From Tetraselmis striata (Eukaryota; Chlorophyta; Chlorodendrophyceae; Chlorodendrales; Chlorodendraceae): a stretch of DNA of 64,000 nucleotides. Shown piece by piece: positions 20,818-33,325 of the stretch. The stretch covers positions 48,289 through 112,288 of the forward strand of contig VCJN01000232.1 in assembly GCA_006384855.1 (NCBI GenBank), given 5' to 3'. The position numbers and the translations under genes are program-made. The notes under the pieces were generated by a model that made no database searches, was not told the DNA's origin, and saw nothing but the letters and a program-made list of their open reading frames with translations. The number at the start of each line of letters is the position of its first letter. Position 1 is the stretch's first letter.

Positions 20818-23637
20818 AATCTTTTATGGAGCGCTGTAGGGAGTCGCTGTAAGGATTAATAATATAATCCTGGGAGTGGTTTTAGGACTCGTGCCAGGAC
20901 GCTCATACCAGCACCAGTGCCTCGAGATTTTGTGGTACCGGTATTCCTACCACAGTATGTGGTATTCGTACTCGTACTGACTCAGAGGACGTTAATACCG
21001 TGAGAACGAGTCACTCGCGGCTACTGGGTGTCCCGCCGCCCGCATGACGCGGTACACTTGCAGGGGCTACAACCCGCCGGCCACCCCGGCACCTGACTTC
21101 GCTGGCGTGAAGCACATGCCAAACACCACCCTAGCCCAAGATACGGGTAGCCCAGCGGGTAGCGCAACGGGTAGCCCAGCGACTTCGCTAAGTACCTTGT
21201 GCGGGGCGCGGCGGGCTAACCCCTCTTCGGCAACGCTCTGCGGCCGAGGCGGAGGGGACCGGCGACGGGCGGGTGCAGCGGCACGTGCAGATGCGGGCTT
21301 TCTCGGGCTCTGTACCAAATATTAGTAATTTAAAATTTCGATACTGCGCCGACATGGCGACAGGCGACCCCAATGGCACTGTGAGACGGCCTGGTAGCAG
21401 TCGTGCAAAGCACAAAGCCTCGCCACGCCACAGCAAGGCAGCTCTCCCCCCGAGGAAGCTTGTAAAGCGCGTTCCACAGTCTTACGTCGGTCGGTTCGGG
21501 CAATCGGTGGCCAACACGCGTTCCGCCCGGAGACGCATGCGCCGTGCCCTGTGATCGCCCCAAAAACTCTCGCAGCGAGTACGCTTTCATGTCTTAGCGA
21601 CTAGAATAACTCCCTATATGCCAAAAGTTTCTGCATGTGCCGGTTTTATGTCGGTAGAGCCCACCCTGAGCCGCAGCGGTCTGTTGAACGTCCACCGGGT
21701 GGGTGGGGCAGCTTTGGATGGTTGGCAGGCGCGGAGGACGCCCTCAAAGGCAAAATTGACACTCTTGCGACCGGAGGAATACGTTTTTGGGGAGTTCAGT
21801 TGTGTTCCTGGCCGGTCAGAATGGAGTTGATTGGCCGCCGGGTGCCCGACCTGTCCTTTCAGATTTCTGCTGTTCTACCAGTGCAGGTACCGCCATGGAG
21901 AGACAAGTTCCACCAAAACATCCAGGCACTAGCTAGAGGCGCTGTTTTGTATTGGCATCTGCAGATAACTATTGTGTGTGACCTGTTAGAATACTGTTGG
22001 AAGTTATCTCTCGCCTTCAATTAGTATCGAGGAATGCTCGTAATCTGCTGCTTGACCGAAAATCGCCTGCCGAGGGCTTTCTGTAAGCGGATGATCGGTG
22101 CTCAACAGGCATAAGGAAGCTGCAAGGGCGGTTTCATTCAACGTTGCTGCCAGTCCTGTACTCTCGGCGGCGAAAATATAGTACGGTAACAACAACAATG
22201 ACATACTGTATCATCCTTTGCGTGCCTTGGCACGCACTTCCTGTCAGCGCACTACAGTAGTATTGGTGGTCCAATTGCACGAAACAATCCCCCCAGCGCA
22301 GAAGCATGAACAGCCGGACAAGTACCTGCTGCAGGTACAGGGTACCTGTAATCATGTCGTTCGGATGCGTTATTCAACTCGTCCAGCTCGCTATCCAATA
22401 AAATAAATCGATTTGCGCCCTTATTCAGATGTGTGTATATTATTACAGTATAAGCGCGCAACGACGAGGCCATATAGGGACGACTACTGTACACATACGT
22501 GTTCATAGTGTGTTCTGGGTAGCGACTGGTCGCTACCGGGATTAATGTGTGGCAACAATCTGGGGCCACACGAGTCACTCGTTCGTTACCCGTAGGTACG
22601 AGGATTATTCACACAGTATTTAACGGTATCAGTACGAGCGGCACGCATTACGCTTCATGCCCCCTCCCCCGCCCCCTAACGACCTCCCTTTCAGCCCCCT
22701 TCAGCTTCACAGCGTTTGCTATTGCTTCCGTCGGCACAGCGCGGGTCTTCCTCCCATCATTCTGGCCTGCTAGGAAAGTGCCTGGCGCTATCGGTGTGGC
22801 TACCCAGGGCGTTCTGAGTCACGTCGTCAGTCCGTCCCCGATTGTCTGTCGTACATCGCGAGCTGCCGCGCGCCGCCGCCGCCGGTTCCCAGCCTCGTAA
22901 CGGTGGGGGCCGTGACCTTTCCAGGAGTGCTTCCTTGCTGCCGAGGCTCCACGTGTCGCCGTCGTCCCTGCGGTTTCCTGGTGGTCACCAAACGGTGCGA
23001 TACCTCGACTCAGTCACTGACACGAGCCTGACCACCACCTGATCGCCGGCTCGACCCCGCGGACGTTGCGTGCGCTGTCTGCGGCTCGGGCGGCTTAGCT
23101 CGCGTCGTTGGCCGGCTTCACGATTTCCCTCGCTCGGTCTCATGTGATGCAGATTGGGCTCGTCTCCCAGCCCCGCCTCCCGCCTTTGGTGATCTAGCCG
23201 CTCGAAAGCCAGCGACCTGATGGCAACACTAAATCCCCGCATCTGTAGGAGAACTCGCATGTCAGTACTGTCGGTGGTGTCATCGGCGGCGCCGGCGAGT
23301 GCCGAGTGGTGCTGCCCACAGCGGGCGTTCCCTAACTGTCTGAGAGCAGCCTCCGTCGTACCCGCCCCTCTGTCGAAAGGCACGTCTACTTCGAGGCGGA
23401 GTACCGGCACTCCCAAGCCTACGGGAGTACCGGTAGGGTCTCACCACATCACTCAATCGGATGCGGCGTACCGGAAGTGCCGCTAGTGTGCGTCAGCGTC
23501 GACTCCGCCTGGGACGCTAGTAGAGGCGCCGATTTGACTCGTGTAGATTATTGGCTACCAGGTCTTCGGCTCTCGGTACTCGTGTCGTTCCGCTTCCCTC
23601 AGGAACGCCATCCTCTCTATCATATTTCACAGACGCT

Positions 23638-23806
23638 ATGGAGGCCGCCGCTTCCTGGCGCCGCTACCTCCTGGTTCTGGCGCTGTTCCTGCTCCTGCTC
23701 GCGCCACCGTGCGTCGCCGACGACGATGACGGGGATGACGATGACGACGGGCCCGACGACGACAACTCTGCCAACCCTAGCTCGCCGCTGTCGCCTCAGG
23801 ATACAG
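23638..23806 (+). other. Signal-peptide exon of the plus-strand LRR gene
   Basis: The ATG at 23638 opens MEAAASWRRYLLVLALFLLLLAP, with basic residues then a leucine-rich core and a likely cleavage after CVA, followed by a run of Asp. This start is chosen because it gives a secretory N-terminus and the donor at 23807 (phase 1) matches the acceptor of exon 2 at 24015. Confidence 0.85.
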
Positions 23807-25264
23807 GTGCGTGATGAGCCCCAACAGCCTACAAACTCAGTGCCTGGATTGAATCCCCAACCACCGCCACCACCCATCCCTAAATGAGGCACAGCCCAAT
23901 GCATCCAGGCACGCATGACATAAGCATGTCCGCGCTTTGGGCTTGCAGTTGGGCAAATGGCCCTGGGTGGCGTGGCAGGGTACTGACTACCGCTGCCGGC
24001 GGCTTTCTACACAGTGAAAAATCAACAGAAAGACATTCTGTTGGCATTTTCTACCTCACGGATGTCTGTGCCCGGCGGGCGCGTCGCATCCTGGCCCATG
24101 GACGCCGACCTGTGCACCTTTGGCGGCGTGGAATGCAATCCCGAGGGCCAAGTCACGGCGCTGTAAGGCCATGACCCCCTGCATACCCCCCTCTCCTCCT
24201 TACGCCCGCCTGGTCCATCCCTGAGCAACTGCAGAGGATTGGCTGAGAAGCTGTGACGCTGCGCTGCAGGTACATTGGGCTCAACCGCATCACTGGATCT
24301 GTCCCCGCGGAGTTCAGCGCCTTCACCGGGCTGACAGACCTGTGAGTACCTGGGCCGGATGAGAGAGCGCATGCAGGCATGCGAGCATTTTGATGGGCAT
24401 GTGCTCAGACTGCCTGACAGGTGGCATAGAGGGCTTACGGTGGGCTTGCCTTTGCCCCTGTGTACCTAGGTTCCTGCCCGTCAATGACCTGACGGGGACG
24501 CTGCCTGCACAGTGGAGCGTGCTCACGCAGCTCAGGAGGCTGTGAGTATCCGTACCTCCCTCGCCGCCAGTGAAATGTCTGGACAGCAGGAATGCGGATC
24601 CGTTTGGCGAGAGGGGGACGGGGGGATGGGAGGCAGCGGTGGCTCACTGTGGCTCTCATGTTCGCAGGTCTGTCGACAGCAACAGGATCACCGGGGTTGT
24701 GCCGCCGCAGTGGAGTGCGCTCAACGCATTAGAGCAGCTTTCCGTGGCCAACAACCAGCTGAGCGGCAACCTGACTTCGCAGCTTGGCGCAATCACCGGC
24801 CTGAAGCAGCTGTGAGTTGATGCTGCCACAGAAGCCTGGAGCGCTCTCACGGACAATACCTAGATACCCATGCTATTGTGCTATACGATTTTCACCCACA
24901 AAATGCAGGATACACCGGAACATATACAGGATTTTTTTTAATGTTTTTATATAGTCAGGTAGATGTAGATGATTGTATGGATACACACATATATGCATAC
25001 AAATATACATACACATGCATTCATCTGATATCCATCTGATATAGATTGATATTTGATTTATAGATATGTAAATTATATGACTTGATTCCCTTATATATGT
25101 ACATGTTTATGTTCAATGTATACATGTATATAAAATATGTATGGATACATATTTGTGTGTGAACGTGGAAGTAGTCTCCTCATGTATTGCTGTAGTTCAC
25201 ACAATACTGATCTCGGGCAACATGTATGGTTATAGTACATAATATTTCAGGCATGGATGCAGGT

Positions 25265-25313
<49 letters not shown>

Positions 25314-28300
25314 CTGAGGGCTGCTGGCGGCGCAGGTCCACGTCCAACAACATGCTCACCGGCCAGCTACCCGTGCCATGGAGCACCTTGACGGCGATCA
25401 CCAGCATGTGAGCTCCGCACACCGCTGCTCCCACTTTGCCACCCTCTCCCCCCCCCCCCCCCCTCACCCCGGGGCCGCCGTGTCAGCTGTCAGCATGGTA
25501 TGCATGCTCCTCACAGCAGTCCTTGCATGTGTCTGGTTGGGGGGCCTGGTGCTGTGAGATGAGCGGCGGTCCTCCCCGCCCTGGCTGGTCTGACCCCGCT
25601 GGCTGCTGCCTCGGCAGGGACCTGAGCGACAACGCCTTTTCGGGCGGACTGCCGGTATCGTGGAGCGTCCTGGGAGCGCTGACCAACCTGTGAGTGGCCG
25701 GGTCCCGGGTTGACGGCAGATTAGGGGGGCCGGTACCTAGCCGGGGGGCGAATGGAGACTGGTCTGCCGAGAGTATTGCACTGCTATACCTAGCGGCTAT
25801 CGCACAAACACAAACCATCCGCGGATGGATAAGGTTTTCGACCCCCCCTCCCCCCCGACGGAGAGAAATTTGTAAAACCGGGGATGACATAATTACTCAT
25901 TTACCACAACTATTACACGAAATCCCCGGCACGGCGCTGCAAAACAATTGAATATTTTGAAGGCACGTGGAGGGATATTGAGGCTACGGTATATTCATTT
26001 CTTGTCAGGGCAATATCTTTCTGTGGCGATGCGGTGATTATTTTGTTGTTAAGGCGCCGTATTGGGTGCACGGGCGACGCAACTTCTTGCTGAGAATCTC
26101 GTGTTGGTGCATGCCTTGCAGGAACGTTGCCGGCAACCAGCTCACGGGCGGCGTGCCGGAGCAGTACAGCGCCATGAGCTCCCTCACCCAGCTGTGAGGA
26201 GCCGCCCGGAACCCACTGTAGCCGGACTCCCACCCTGACCAGCTGCGCCACCACCATCCTGGCCGTTGACAGCACCCCCCATCCTGCCCTTTCCTCCGCA
26301 GAAATGTGACCAACAACGCGCTGCAGGGCTTTGTGCCGTCCGCCCTGGGGTGAGGGCTCCCACCTGCTTCTCCATGCCTGCCTAGGGACGCTATTCTACG
26401 GACATCAACCGCACCTGGATCCTGGTGCATGTGCTGTATATATCTGTGGCGATGGGGATGGGCTTTCATGGACTCGGCCATCGGAAAAATGTCATCAAGT
26501 AATGTGGCACATTAGCAACTATACTGTTTTCACATGATGTATAACGCACATGATATAATTAGATACATTCATGTCAATTTATCCGCGTTTAGAAGGAAAT
26601 ACAGGGACAAGCACGTAATAGTACTCATATTAAGTGTCTTGAAGATAAATAAGTGCTTACGTGAATGGTTTCGGAGCATCCACAGCGGTAAAAGTTACTA
26701 GCTGCTCCAAAAACGTTCTATGCTCCAAAACCACAGCGTTCTGCGCCACACCACTTGTCGCGGCTTTGTCTATTTCAATCAAGTATTTTGTCAAGATAGG
26801 AGCAACGGCCTGTTTTCCATCATCCAATCTTACGTTTCTCTCACACTGCCCTCTCATGGCCCCGCTGTGCAACCGATGTGCAGGTCTGTCAGTGTCATTG
26901 GCCTCGAGATGGCCATGCCCGGGGTGGACTTCAACGTCACCACCGCACCCACCCCGGCTACGATCGACCCCACCGTCGAGCAGCAGATGGGGCTGCTGCT
27001 TCAGGTCCAGGTCTTGATGGGTGGCCTCGCGTCCTGGAGCCCCGCCACAGACATGTGCACCCAGTGGGTGGGCGTCACCTGCGGCTCCGAGGGCACCGTC
27101 ACCTCTCTGTGCGCCCCCCCCCCCCCCCCTCTCCAGTCAAGCATGTATCACTGCGCGCAAGTGGGTGCCCATCAAGTCTACACGTTGCACAGCTGAGCCG
27201 CCCGCCTGACGCGACCCCGTGATCTGGCTGCCCCGTCCACAAAGGGACCTGTCCAACAGCGGGCTGCGCGATGCCACACTGCCGGTGCAGATCGGCTTCC
27301 TGACTTCGCTAAGGCAGCTGTATGTGCCCCCCCCCCCCCCCCCCCCCCCCGCTGGCCAAGAGGTTACAGTGATGATATCTTAAATAGAAAACGATTGCGG
27401 TTTCGCTACCCAAACTAATGGGCCATAGGCAGTTGTATTGGGCTTGCAGTCTTCCGACTCGAATATTTTGTGGCGCTCCATTACTCTGTTTCAAGCTGAG
27501 TGAAACTCTCTCCCTGCTCCACTACCCCCTCCCCCCCAACTTTGTGGCTGCCTGCAGTGACCTGAGCAACAACAAGCTGGTGGGCAGTCTGCCGAAGCAG
27601 TGGAGCGCCCTCAGCAACCTGACTGAGCTGTGAGTGGCGCCGCCACATTGCGCCCTCCGCGTCCCCTTGCTGTGCCCGAGAGGCCAGCGCGGCGTGCCGG
27701 GGTAGAAATGCTCTTAGAGGCTTCCCCCCTTGAGGTGTCCCAAACGCGAGACGAAAAAGTACAATAACACCTCGGATGAGGACCGCACCGCGCCAACGCA
27801 GATATACAGCGTAACAACACTCTGGGTAGTTGCCTATGTATGGTTGTTTCTGACCCCCCCCAACCCCCCCCCCTTGGGGAAGAGAGGAAAATTGCGCTTA
27901 TCCGGGAAGTACATGTTTCACATTACTGCACAAATACTGCGCAGATATCCACCGCAATGTACACCATAATATACCCCGTGGATAGCAGCAAAGCAATTCC
28001 TTATCATTCGGACCCGCGAACTCAACACAGCGGTGCTGCTGCGTATCCAGCAAATACTCCCGCCATACCGGGAGGGGTTCGTGAAATGATGTCTCATTGC
28101 TGCATATCCATGCGTGTACCAGTAACGTACGTCACGGCGTTACACAGCAGTAGTAGTTCGCAGTCAATACCGGCTGGACCTACACACGCGCCGCACGCTT
28201 GTACCGGACAGTGCGCTTTCAATGTTTGTGATTTCGTGGCATGAACTATTGGCAGTTATGGGCCGCAGTTGATACGATAATAGTGTTTGTATTAGAGTTC

Positions 28301-31300
28301 GTCTCCGTTGTTTTCAATTTCGGTCTCGTTCAATGAATGGTCCTTGGATCTTTAATAAATCGTACTCGTACAACGCCCGTCCAGCCTAGTACGGGGAGCC
28401 TGTACGCCCCCCCCCCCCCCCCCCCCCACTCCCCTAGTAGCTCCCATCCCAGCAGCTTGGTTGTTCCGGTTAATGCAGCTGCTGGGCGCTTGCCGGCCAA
28501 TTGAGATCCCCCCCCCCCCCCCCCCCCACCCTCCCCCGCACGGACCCCCGCAGCAACCTCAGTGGCAACCAGCTGATCGGCGAGCTGCCGGAGCAGTGGA
28601 GCGCCATGAGCTCACTTCAGAGCATGTGAGATGCGCCGCACCGCGAGGGGCTGCTGCGGGGGCTCTGAGTCCATGATTGTCTCACCACAGTACCCCCACT
28701 GTCTACCGAGGCGCGGATGGCGGCCTGATGCCCTGTCTCCCACTGTCTCCGCAGGAACGTTGCCGGCAACTACATCGCTGGCGTGACGCCCTCCAGCTTT
28801 GGGTGAGCTGCTGGACGGAGTGCCTCACCCCCCTTCCCCCCCTCCCCCGCCTTCTTATCTTTATTGAGTAGGGTCTATGCGGCACTGAGCGGGAGCTATG
28901 TGTCTTTCAAACTAGAATCATGGTGCATCAAAAGTATCACTACCCCTCCCACCCTTCTGCCCAACACACATCTTTCATTACTTTGATGCTACCGTCAGGT
29001 GGTCAGGTGGTCATGTGGTCAGGTGGTCATCTTTCATTGCTGTCAGGTGCCGAAGCATCTAGTGTAAGAACCCTTATCATAAGCCTCCAGCTCTTAGGGT
29101 TTGAGGTTTAGGGTCTGTAGTGTTTATGTTTATAATCTCAAAACCCCAAAAACCCCAACCCCGAAACACTAAAAACTTTAAAATGGGCTTTAACGCGACC
29201 TTAAGCCATCCTCTATTCCTCCTCCTATAGTTTTATCTACATTTGACGTCTTGTTCTACACTTCTACCGCGCCGGCACCGTTGACTGTCGGCCTTTGAAG
29301 CTAATGAATTATTTCCCATGGGCTCCAGGCTCCCCCCCCCCCCCCCCCCCTACCCCCCCCCAACACCACGGCTGGGCTGAACGCGTGCGCTGCCGGCCGC
29401 CTGCAGGTTTCCCGTGCAGGGCCTGCTGGAGGACCGGCAACCCCTGCAGTTGCCCGCGGACCAGAAGAGCGTCCTTGCGGCCTGGGCCCAGTCAGCGGGC
29501 GGCCTCCCCCCGTCCTGGAGCAGCGCCAGCGACATGTGCACTGCTTGGGAGGGCGTGACCTGCGACTCTGCGGGCTATGTCGCGGCATTGTGAGAGCGCC
29601 CCTCACCCCCCGCCCTCCCCGGGCCGCCACAGTGATCTTCTTATTTGATTCCTGTCTGTGCGTCTCTTCTCCCGGGCGACCGAGTTGTCCCCTGCAGTGC
29701 AACCCTGCAGCTGCCATTACTCCGGTGGTCTATTCAATCCGCTTGGATTCAACATGTCTCACTTTATTGCAGCTTAATGTCGTGTGGTGCAACCCGACCC
29801 GATCCATCCCAATCTAGCCACCCCCCCCCCCCCCCCCCGTCCAATGCAGCCTGTGACTCCATGGGATGGCCGCCGCAGGAACGTGTCGGGTCAAGACATG
29901 CGCGGCAAGCTCCCCACCTCCATGAGCGGCCTCGCCAGCCTGAAGCAGATGTGAGCCCCCCCCCCCCCCCCCGCCCTCGCCGTTGCACCGCCTCCCACCA
30001 CACCGGCTCCCTCATGTCCGGGGTCTATCTTTGCCACGTGGGCTCCGCCACATGCAGCCGCGGTCACAGTCGCCTGGCGCTCCCCGGTAACACCAACAAA
30101 TGAAAGGCAAATTGTTCCGACTTCCGAGTGCGATGAATACTCACTGAAATATATACGGAATCACTCGGACATCATGTCCAAAGTATTTCATATACATGTG
30201 TATATATTAGACGTAACATGTAGATGTATCTTGATGTACATACGTGCCGAGTTATATCTATAATTGCTATTATATTTATATTGCTATTATAATGATGATG
30301 CTATATTCGCATATTTGGCGGTCCTTCCCTATAATATTAATGCATGGTTATGTAGATTATATCTTTATTTGTATACTACCGCCTTGAATTTTCATGATTA
30401 GGCTACGTTGCCTATGCCGCTATACTTTCTCGCCTTTTCCCTGCTACCCTATTCCTCGTCTACGTTAACCGTATGCCGCGGGGGGCTGCTGTTTTCAGGA
30501 ACATGTCCAACAACATCTTTGACGGAGGCTTGCCCGCGGTCTGGAGCGCGCTGAAGGGGTTGCAGACGATGTGCGTGAGGGCACCACTGCCTCCTGGGTG
30601 CTGCGCTTCGTGGGTGTGTGTGGGTGTGACGGTCACGGCGACGACAACGGTTGCTAACGTCATGCTTTGGTGTGCGCCGCTTGCTGCCACAGGGACCTGG
30701 GCAACAACTTGCTGACGGGGCCGCTCCCCCAGGAGTGGAGTGCGATGAGCAGCTTGCGCGACCTGTGAGTGCCCCCCTCACCATCCGCCCCCTCTCACCC
30801 ACACACACCACCACCACCACCACCACATTCCTCCGCTAAAACCCCCTCCCCCCCCTTCGAATCCATGCTCATGCACGTACCATTTCGATTGGGTTTGTGA
30901 CTTAGTGGTCCAAAAACCATTATGTGTTTACCAACATTGATTCGGGATGTCTGATTTTTCCTCTCTTGACAAGGGGGGTCAAAAACGATGATGCAACGAA
31001 ACCTTGGTTGCGGTAGGATCACCGTGTCGGCATGCCGGGGTACAGCGCTGCAGCTCTGACATGCCCAATGCGCTTGTCGCCGCAGGAAGCTAAGTGCGAA
31101 CCAGCTGACGGGGTCCATCCCAGAACAGTGGGCCGCCATGGCCTCCCTGACCAATCTGTGAGTGTGCCCGCCCGCTGCGGGGTGTGAGGTTGAAGAGATA
31201 GACGGGGGGTACGTGGGACCGCGTGTCATGATGAGCGCTGACAGGCGGATATGTGCCGGCCCTGATGGCGTGCAGGGACCTGTCTGCCAACAAGCTCAAC

Positions 31301-32162
31301 AGCACCGTCCTGCCGCAGTCTTTCGAGTAAGCACTCACAGCCTCCCTGCGCAGCTCCGCAACCCGTCCCTCGTCGCCCCAATATATATGTTACTGCTTTT
31401 GTCCCCCCCTCCCCCCACTGTAGAAGCGCGACGACAGAATACTGTATTTATCTGAAAACGCTCAGAACGCATCACGAATATCGCAGGACACCTCGTACTC
31501 ACCGATGGCGCAAAGTGATTCGTTGTTTTCTTGTGACCCCCGACCCGAGTCGTTGTGGCATCATTCGGTGGATGAGCCGCCGCCATCTTCACCTGCTATC
31601 TAGCGCTGGAGGGGCATATGGCAGAAACAATGGCGGCTGCACTATGAATGAGTGTGTGAGTACTTGCATACATTTGATACCATACATGATTGGTTATTTA
31701 TTCCCTGAGAAGTGTATCCGATGGATCATCCATCACCAATATACTATTTAGTATTATGTTGTTATCGCTCGCAAGGTTGCGACAATTTCTCCTCATCATC
31801 GCAAGAACGGCGCACTTTGGTGATTACGTGGTTGTAAAGCTTTACACCCATCCGAGACATATTTATGCTCCATAGGCACTCAATGCACACTCCGTGGTAG
31901 TATCGGACCACTTGCATCACAGGCGACTACCCTCGCATTGTTTTTCCCTGCTCTAATGGCGTTGTCTTGCCGATGCTGCAGGAACGTGCAGGCGAACACC
32001 AGCGACCAGGACGTACCCGGCTCTGGCGGATCAGCGTTCCCTATCTGGGCGATTGTTGTCATCGTGCTCGTGGTGGTCATCCTGATCGCAGGCGTGGGTC
32101 TGTGGTTCTTCCATCGGCGCGACAAGGAGAGCAACCCTGACCAGGCTGAGACCTTTTACTAG
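23638..32162 (+). CDS. LRR receptor-like membrane protein, three ectodomain modules (21 exons, complete)
   Basis: Exons: 23638-23806, 24015-24162, 24270-24341, 24470-24541, 24668-24811, 25336-25407, 25618-25689, 26122-26193, 26302-26349, 26884-27108, 27245-27319, 27558-27629, 28554-28625, 28755-28802, 29407-29589, 29879-29950, 30499-30570, 30693-30764, 31086-31157, 31276-31326, 31982-32162. Total 2064 nt, 687 residues, TAG stop. Exon 1 is a signal peptide followed by an acidic Asp-rich linker. Three cysteine caps (exons 2, 10, 15; each W...C..(W/F).GV.C) each open a run of 24-residue LRRs. Runs close with short repeats such as NVAGNYIAGVTPSSFG. The last exon has a helix (AIVVIVLVVVILIAGVGLWFF) and a short charged tail without kinase. 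Intron 1 is phase 1, all others phase 2. Exon 5 is 144 nt and holds two LRRs. Probably a surface recognition or adhesion protein; ligand unknown. Confidence 0.93.
25265..25313. repeat. Homopolymer G49 before an LRR exon
   Basis: The longest homopolymer in the window, ending 22 bp before the exon at 25336. Unlike most intronic runs here it is G on the sense strand and sits where a polypyrimidine tract would be expected. Confidence 0.9.
26666..26733. repeat. Inverted, decayed 13-mer pair in the plus LRR gene
   Basis: An exact TGGTTTCGGAGCA at 26666 faces TGCTCCAAAACCA at 26721-26733, with a further degenerate TGCTCCAAAAACG at 26703. It lies in the intron between the module 1 closing repeat and the module 2 cap exon, the same module junction type as in the minus-strand paralogue. 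Confidence 0.75.
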
Positions 32163-32999
32163 GGCGGGCTGCTGCTCTCAGTATGATCTCGCAGAATGAT
32201 AGCAAAAGCATGCTGCGGCACAGCAGAGGTAGCCGAGCCTGAGAAGGCGTGCAATGTCACCATGCGCCCAGGCAGACTATTCTTGTTGAGATTAATGGTA
32301 TTTTCATATATGCCTCGCACAAATGGCTAAGCACGCAGTCAACTGACATGAGCGTGCAATCGTCAACACTTCCAGAAAATTGTCATGGGCGAGGGGGTCG
32401 ATGCATGTTGACTAGTTGCAAAACGATCAAGGCATCAGTAGTGATGAAAACATTAGATTAGTTTGGTGTATGTTGCACATGTGATGCCACGTATTATATT
32501 TTGCCCTTGTAGCCCTGCAGATGAATGCAGCGCAAGGAGCAGCAGTGAAGAACTATTACACTCAGGCCCTCGTAAAAAGCCACAAAAGAGGGTGAACTAT
32601 TGATTAACGACTCGTGCAAGCTTCGCATACCATACGTAATGTAATGTGTACTGGACTGCGGGATTCCGTATGCGCGGGGCGTAAGAACGACTGACAATTG
32701 AAAGCGCTGCATCATTCGGTGGTGCAGACTGTATACTAGAGGTGGGGACGTCAGGGTACATAAGCGCGCGAGAAGTGATGTTTTGCTGCTGTGTCCACCT
32801 GTGCCTAATACCGTACCAGACTACTACATGGCCACTGAAACTACACTGCGAACAGCACATGTTATGATCATCCCAAGATTATTGCTGATACTCAGAATTT
32901 TCATGGTCACGAAAGGGACGGAACAAAGCGCAAGCTATTTCGTTACATAATAGCTAGGTAGCTAGAGCCTTCGGTGTTTTGCCGGCAGATATGAGATCA

Positions 33000-33325
33000 T
33001 ATTAGACAGTAGATGCTCCAGTGCTGCTACTACAGGGTATGTATGTGCATAAGTGGCAATTATTTAGCGGAGCTACATGACCGCCGTTTTTACTGCTACT
33101 TCGCCGTGTATAGCACCACGCATTGACACAGCCAAGCCACTACAGCCAGCAAGCGGGTACAGCAGCCAAATGAGTGCTACCCCATCGCGGTGCTTGGGTA
33201 TGCATGGCTGTCTGTTGTCTGCTGACAAGGTCAAACGCAATGATGCCAATCCGTCTAAGCGATTCGCTTATACACGATGATGTGTCGTCGCGTATAGCCG
33301 TTGATATTGTTAACCAGCGGCGGCG
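33000..33325 (+). repeat. Direct repeat copy 1 (about 325 bp)
   Basis: Closely similar to 36811-37137. Shared blocks include TGCTGCTACTACA, AGCGGGTACAGCAGCCAAAT, GTGCTACCCCATCGCGGTGC and CATACACGATGATGTG-like sequence near the end. Copy 2 abuts a pogo-like transposase relic, so this copy may be a solo end of the same element. Confidence 0.8.

Larger units (their letters stand above)
18373..23637. other. 5.3 kb gene-poor stretch between the divergent LRR genes
   Basis: No gene is recognised. It holds the duplicated segment at 19050-19661, a (GA)n array, short CGTACC repeats at 20544-20562, and a GGGTAGCCCAGC-type mini-repeat at about 21143-21184. The long open frames at 19434-20500 on both strands lack any family resemblance. 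Promoters of both LRR genes, and the missing first exon of the minus gene, should lie at its ends. Confidence 0.5.
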
